Source: Rhododendron vialii (lineage: Eukaryota; Streptophyta; Magnoliopsida; Ericales; Ericaceae). From it: a DNA stretch of 64,000 bases. This document shows, piece by piece, positions 61,885 to 64,000 of this stretch. The stretch is taken from contig NC_080568.1 in the NCBI RefSeq assembly GCF_030253575.1, positions 29,260,001-29,324,000 on the forward strand, written 5' to 3'. The notes under the pieces are model-generated. The model was not told the DNA's origin and did no database searches. It was given only the letters and a program-made list of their open reading frames with translations. The translations under genes were made by a program, and so were the position numbers. Each line of letters opens with the position of its first letter. The stretch's first letter is position 1.

Positions 61885-62662
61885 CTATCTCTCTCTGAAC
61901 TTAGATTTCAACTGCAACACACATGGCGTAGCAACAGAGCTCCGTCTTTAGAGTTGAACTCTGTCCTCAAAATCGATCGATTTGGGAATGGTGCCCTAAG
62001 CTTATCAATCAACTCCTCGAACAACCTCACGAAAATGATCCCTTTCGGCGCCACAACCACTACTGCGTCTTCCCTCCACGCTGCCGTCACCGGAAAATCT
62101 ACATCGTTTTCTCGGAGAGAAGGGGCATCGCCGTTATCTTTTGGGTAGAAGAGCCGATAACCCACTTTATTCTGTGTTCCATGTTCCACCCAAAGGTTTG
62201 GTCCTTCTCCTCTTTTTCCAATAATCTGATCTAAAAGGGTTTGTTCCTCTCTCTCTCTCTCTTACCATCGATATGAAATGCCATTCAAGTTTTTGAGAGT
62301 GTTAGCTATGGAATTAATGTTATTAATTTGAGTTTAAAGAGCTACAAAAACAGCTTTAAGAGATACCTGATACACAAAATCCAACCATAGCGTTCCAAAC
62401 ATGCTATTGAAGGCAAATTAAATATAGCAGGCTAAAAACGCTACGAAAGGTAGCTTAAAGACAGCAAGCCAAAAAATGAAAGGTCAACTATAGACAGCGG
62501 TCCACAAACGCTATGATAGGTAGACTATAGACAGCGGATGAAGAACCCTGTGAAAAGTCTAGACTTTTAATAGCATTGCCTAATACAGCTTTCCCAAAAA
62601 TGCTATATATGTGTTTCTATGGCGTTTTTTGACCACTATTGAAAGCAAAATTTATTGTAGTG
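61576..62662. mobile_element. CACTA-type non-autonomous element, copy 1
   Basis: The ends CACTACAAAAAAAACGGCC and the inverse of CACTACAATAAATTTTGC are flanked by CCA on both sides (61573-61575 and 62663-62665), the 3-bp duplication of En/Spm elements. Subterminal ATAGCATT, AATGCTAT and ACGCTA words recur in both orientations, as in CACTA elements. The 1087-bp element has no transposase. An (AC)n run (61853-61880) precedes about 280 bases of higher G/C (about 61910-62190) that stay open on both strands (for example SSLHAAVTGKSTSFSRREG on plus), possibly a captured gene piece. Confidence 0.85.
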
Positions 62663-62968
62663 CCAATTGGTCAAAAGTTTAAGGCGAAGTAAATGATTTA
62701 ACACCAACAATAATCTAGAAAAGACAAGCACAAGCCAATTGGTCAAAAATTTAAGGGGAAGTAAATGAAAAGTTAGGCAAAGGAAATGATTGTTCTTTAT
62801 AAAGAAGAAAAAACTGCTCTCCTTTCATTCAATGGGACTTTTTTTCCCTTTTATTCACGTAAAAGTACCAAATTGTTCTTTTTCTTTATAAAAAAAATGA
62901 AATAACTCAAGAGGTAAGAGTAATTGAATAAATTAAATAAATAATCTAGAAAAGACAAGCACAAGCCA

Positions 62969-64000
62969 CACTACAAAAAAACCCGTCCTTTTATAGCATA
63001 AAATATGTTAGCGTTACGTTCTTTCCCAAATGCTATAATAGAGCTGCATCTTGAGGTTAAGACAGTGTTCACGGTATTGTAGAACAACGGAAGATGTTTG
63101 ATAGCATTTCATTAACTCGACTACAGTGTACAGCTTTCGTGTTTAGAAAAAAAAAAAAAACTATAGTGTGCAGCGTTTACTTTATTTTGGGATTGTGTGG
63201 GAAATCCCTTATTCCTCTCTTCCTCATTTCAATTTGAAGCCCTAACACACACACACACCCACACACACTCTCTCTCTCTCTGAACTTAGATTTCAACTGC
63301 AACACACATGGCGTAGCAACAGAGCTCCGTCTTTGGAGTTGAACTCTGTCCTCAAAATCGATCGATTTGGGAATGGTGCCCTAAGCTTATCAATCACATC
63401 CTCGAACAACCTCACGAAAACGATCCCTTCCGGCGTCACAACCACTACTGCCTCTTCCCTCCACGCTGCCGTCACCGGAAAATCTACATCGTTTTCTCGG
63501 AGAGAAGGGGCATCGCCGTTATCTTTAGGGTTGAAGAGCCGATAACCCACTTTATTCTGTGCTCTACCCAAAGGTTTGGTCCTTCTCCTCTTTTTCCAAT
63601 AATTTGATCTAAAAGGGTTTGTTCCTCTCTCTCTCTCTCTCACCATCGATATGAAAAGCCATTCAAGTTTTTGACAGTGTTAGCTATGGAATTAATGTTA
63701 TTAGTTTGAGTTTAAAGAGCTACAAAAATAGTTTCAAGATATACCTGATACACAAAATCCAACCATAGCGTTCCAAACATGGTATTGAAGGCAAATTAAA
63801 TATAGCAGGCTAAAAACGCTACGAAAGGTAGCTTAAAGATAACATGCCAAAAAATGAAAGGTCAACTATAGGCAGCGGTCCACGAATGCTATGATAGGTA
63901 GACTATAGACAGCGGACGAAGAACCCTGTGAAAAGTCTAGACTTTTAATAGCATTGCCTAATACAGCTTTCCCAAAAATGCTATATATGTGTTTCTATGG
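62969..64000. mobile_element. CACTA-type element, copy 2, cut by the window edge
   Basis: This is the same element in the same orientation, starting CACTACAAAAAAACCCG after the same CACAAGCCA flank, about 1393 bases after copy 1. It matches copy 1 through the captured-looking region (63300-63560) and the subterminal ATAGC words. The right terminus lies beyond base 64000. Confidence 0.82.

Noticed and set aside
1-64000. A gene cluster or new multi-gene system
   Set aside because: The eight genes belong to unrelated, well-known families with separate promoters and mixed orientation. I saw no co-directional specialised metabolism, defence or toxin module.

Overview
This window is nuclear DNA of a flowering plant, most likely a woody eudicot. 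The evidence is split genes with GT-AG introns, plant-specific families (quinolinate synthase with a fused SufE domain, NAR2, WNK and AFC2 kinases, a P-class PPR protein, a CYP71-type P450), (GA)n/(CT)n runs near gene starts, and a dense load of short non-autonomous transposons. The species cannot be fixed by eye. Nothing looks bacterial, viral or organellar, and there is no CRISPR array or operon.

Layout. 1-567 (-): 5' part of a PPR gene that runs off the left edge. 2899-9060 (-): WNK kinase in eight coding exons, with a 376-bp TRIM-like retrotransposon in its fifth intron. 12717-15348 (-): organellar ribosomal protein L19 in five coding exons, one intron using a GC donor. 17136-18729 (+): NAR2/NRT3 nitrate-transport partner in two exons, with a 165-bp hAT-type MITE in the intron. 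20037-20999 (-): Mn-dependent ADP-ribose/CDP-alcohol diphosphatase, single coding exon. 25104-30522 (-): quinolinate synthase in seven exons. 39723-43819 (-): AFC2 LAMMER kinase in twelve exons, one only 27 nt long. 57212-59044 (+): CYP71-type P450 in two exons. All exon borders were joined by hand from splice sites and reading phase, and every join keeps frame.

The gene-poor stretches (30.5-39.7 kb, 43.8-57.2 kb, 59-64 kb) are built from transposon debris: Tourist/PIF-, hAT- and Mutator-type MITEs with recognisable target-site duplications, a tRNA-derived SINE, a nested insertion, two CACTA-type elements in a 1.39-kb tandem duplication at the right edge, and several local tandem or segmental duplications.

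The genes are ordinary housekeeping, signalling and metabolic genes with no sign of acting as a cluster. Quinolinate synthase (NAD synthesis) and the ADP-ribose diphosphatase both touch pyridine-nucleotide metabolism, but their closeness is probably chance. I found no convincing undescribed biological system. The points most worth checking are the Pack-CACTA-like duplicated elements, the element lying between about 125-bp direct repeats, the nested foldback element, the hAT-like MITE carrying a hairpin minisatellite, the TRIM with unequal LTRs, and the GC-AG intron and 27-nt microexon.
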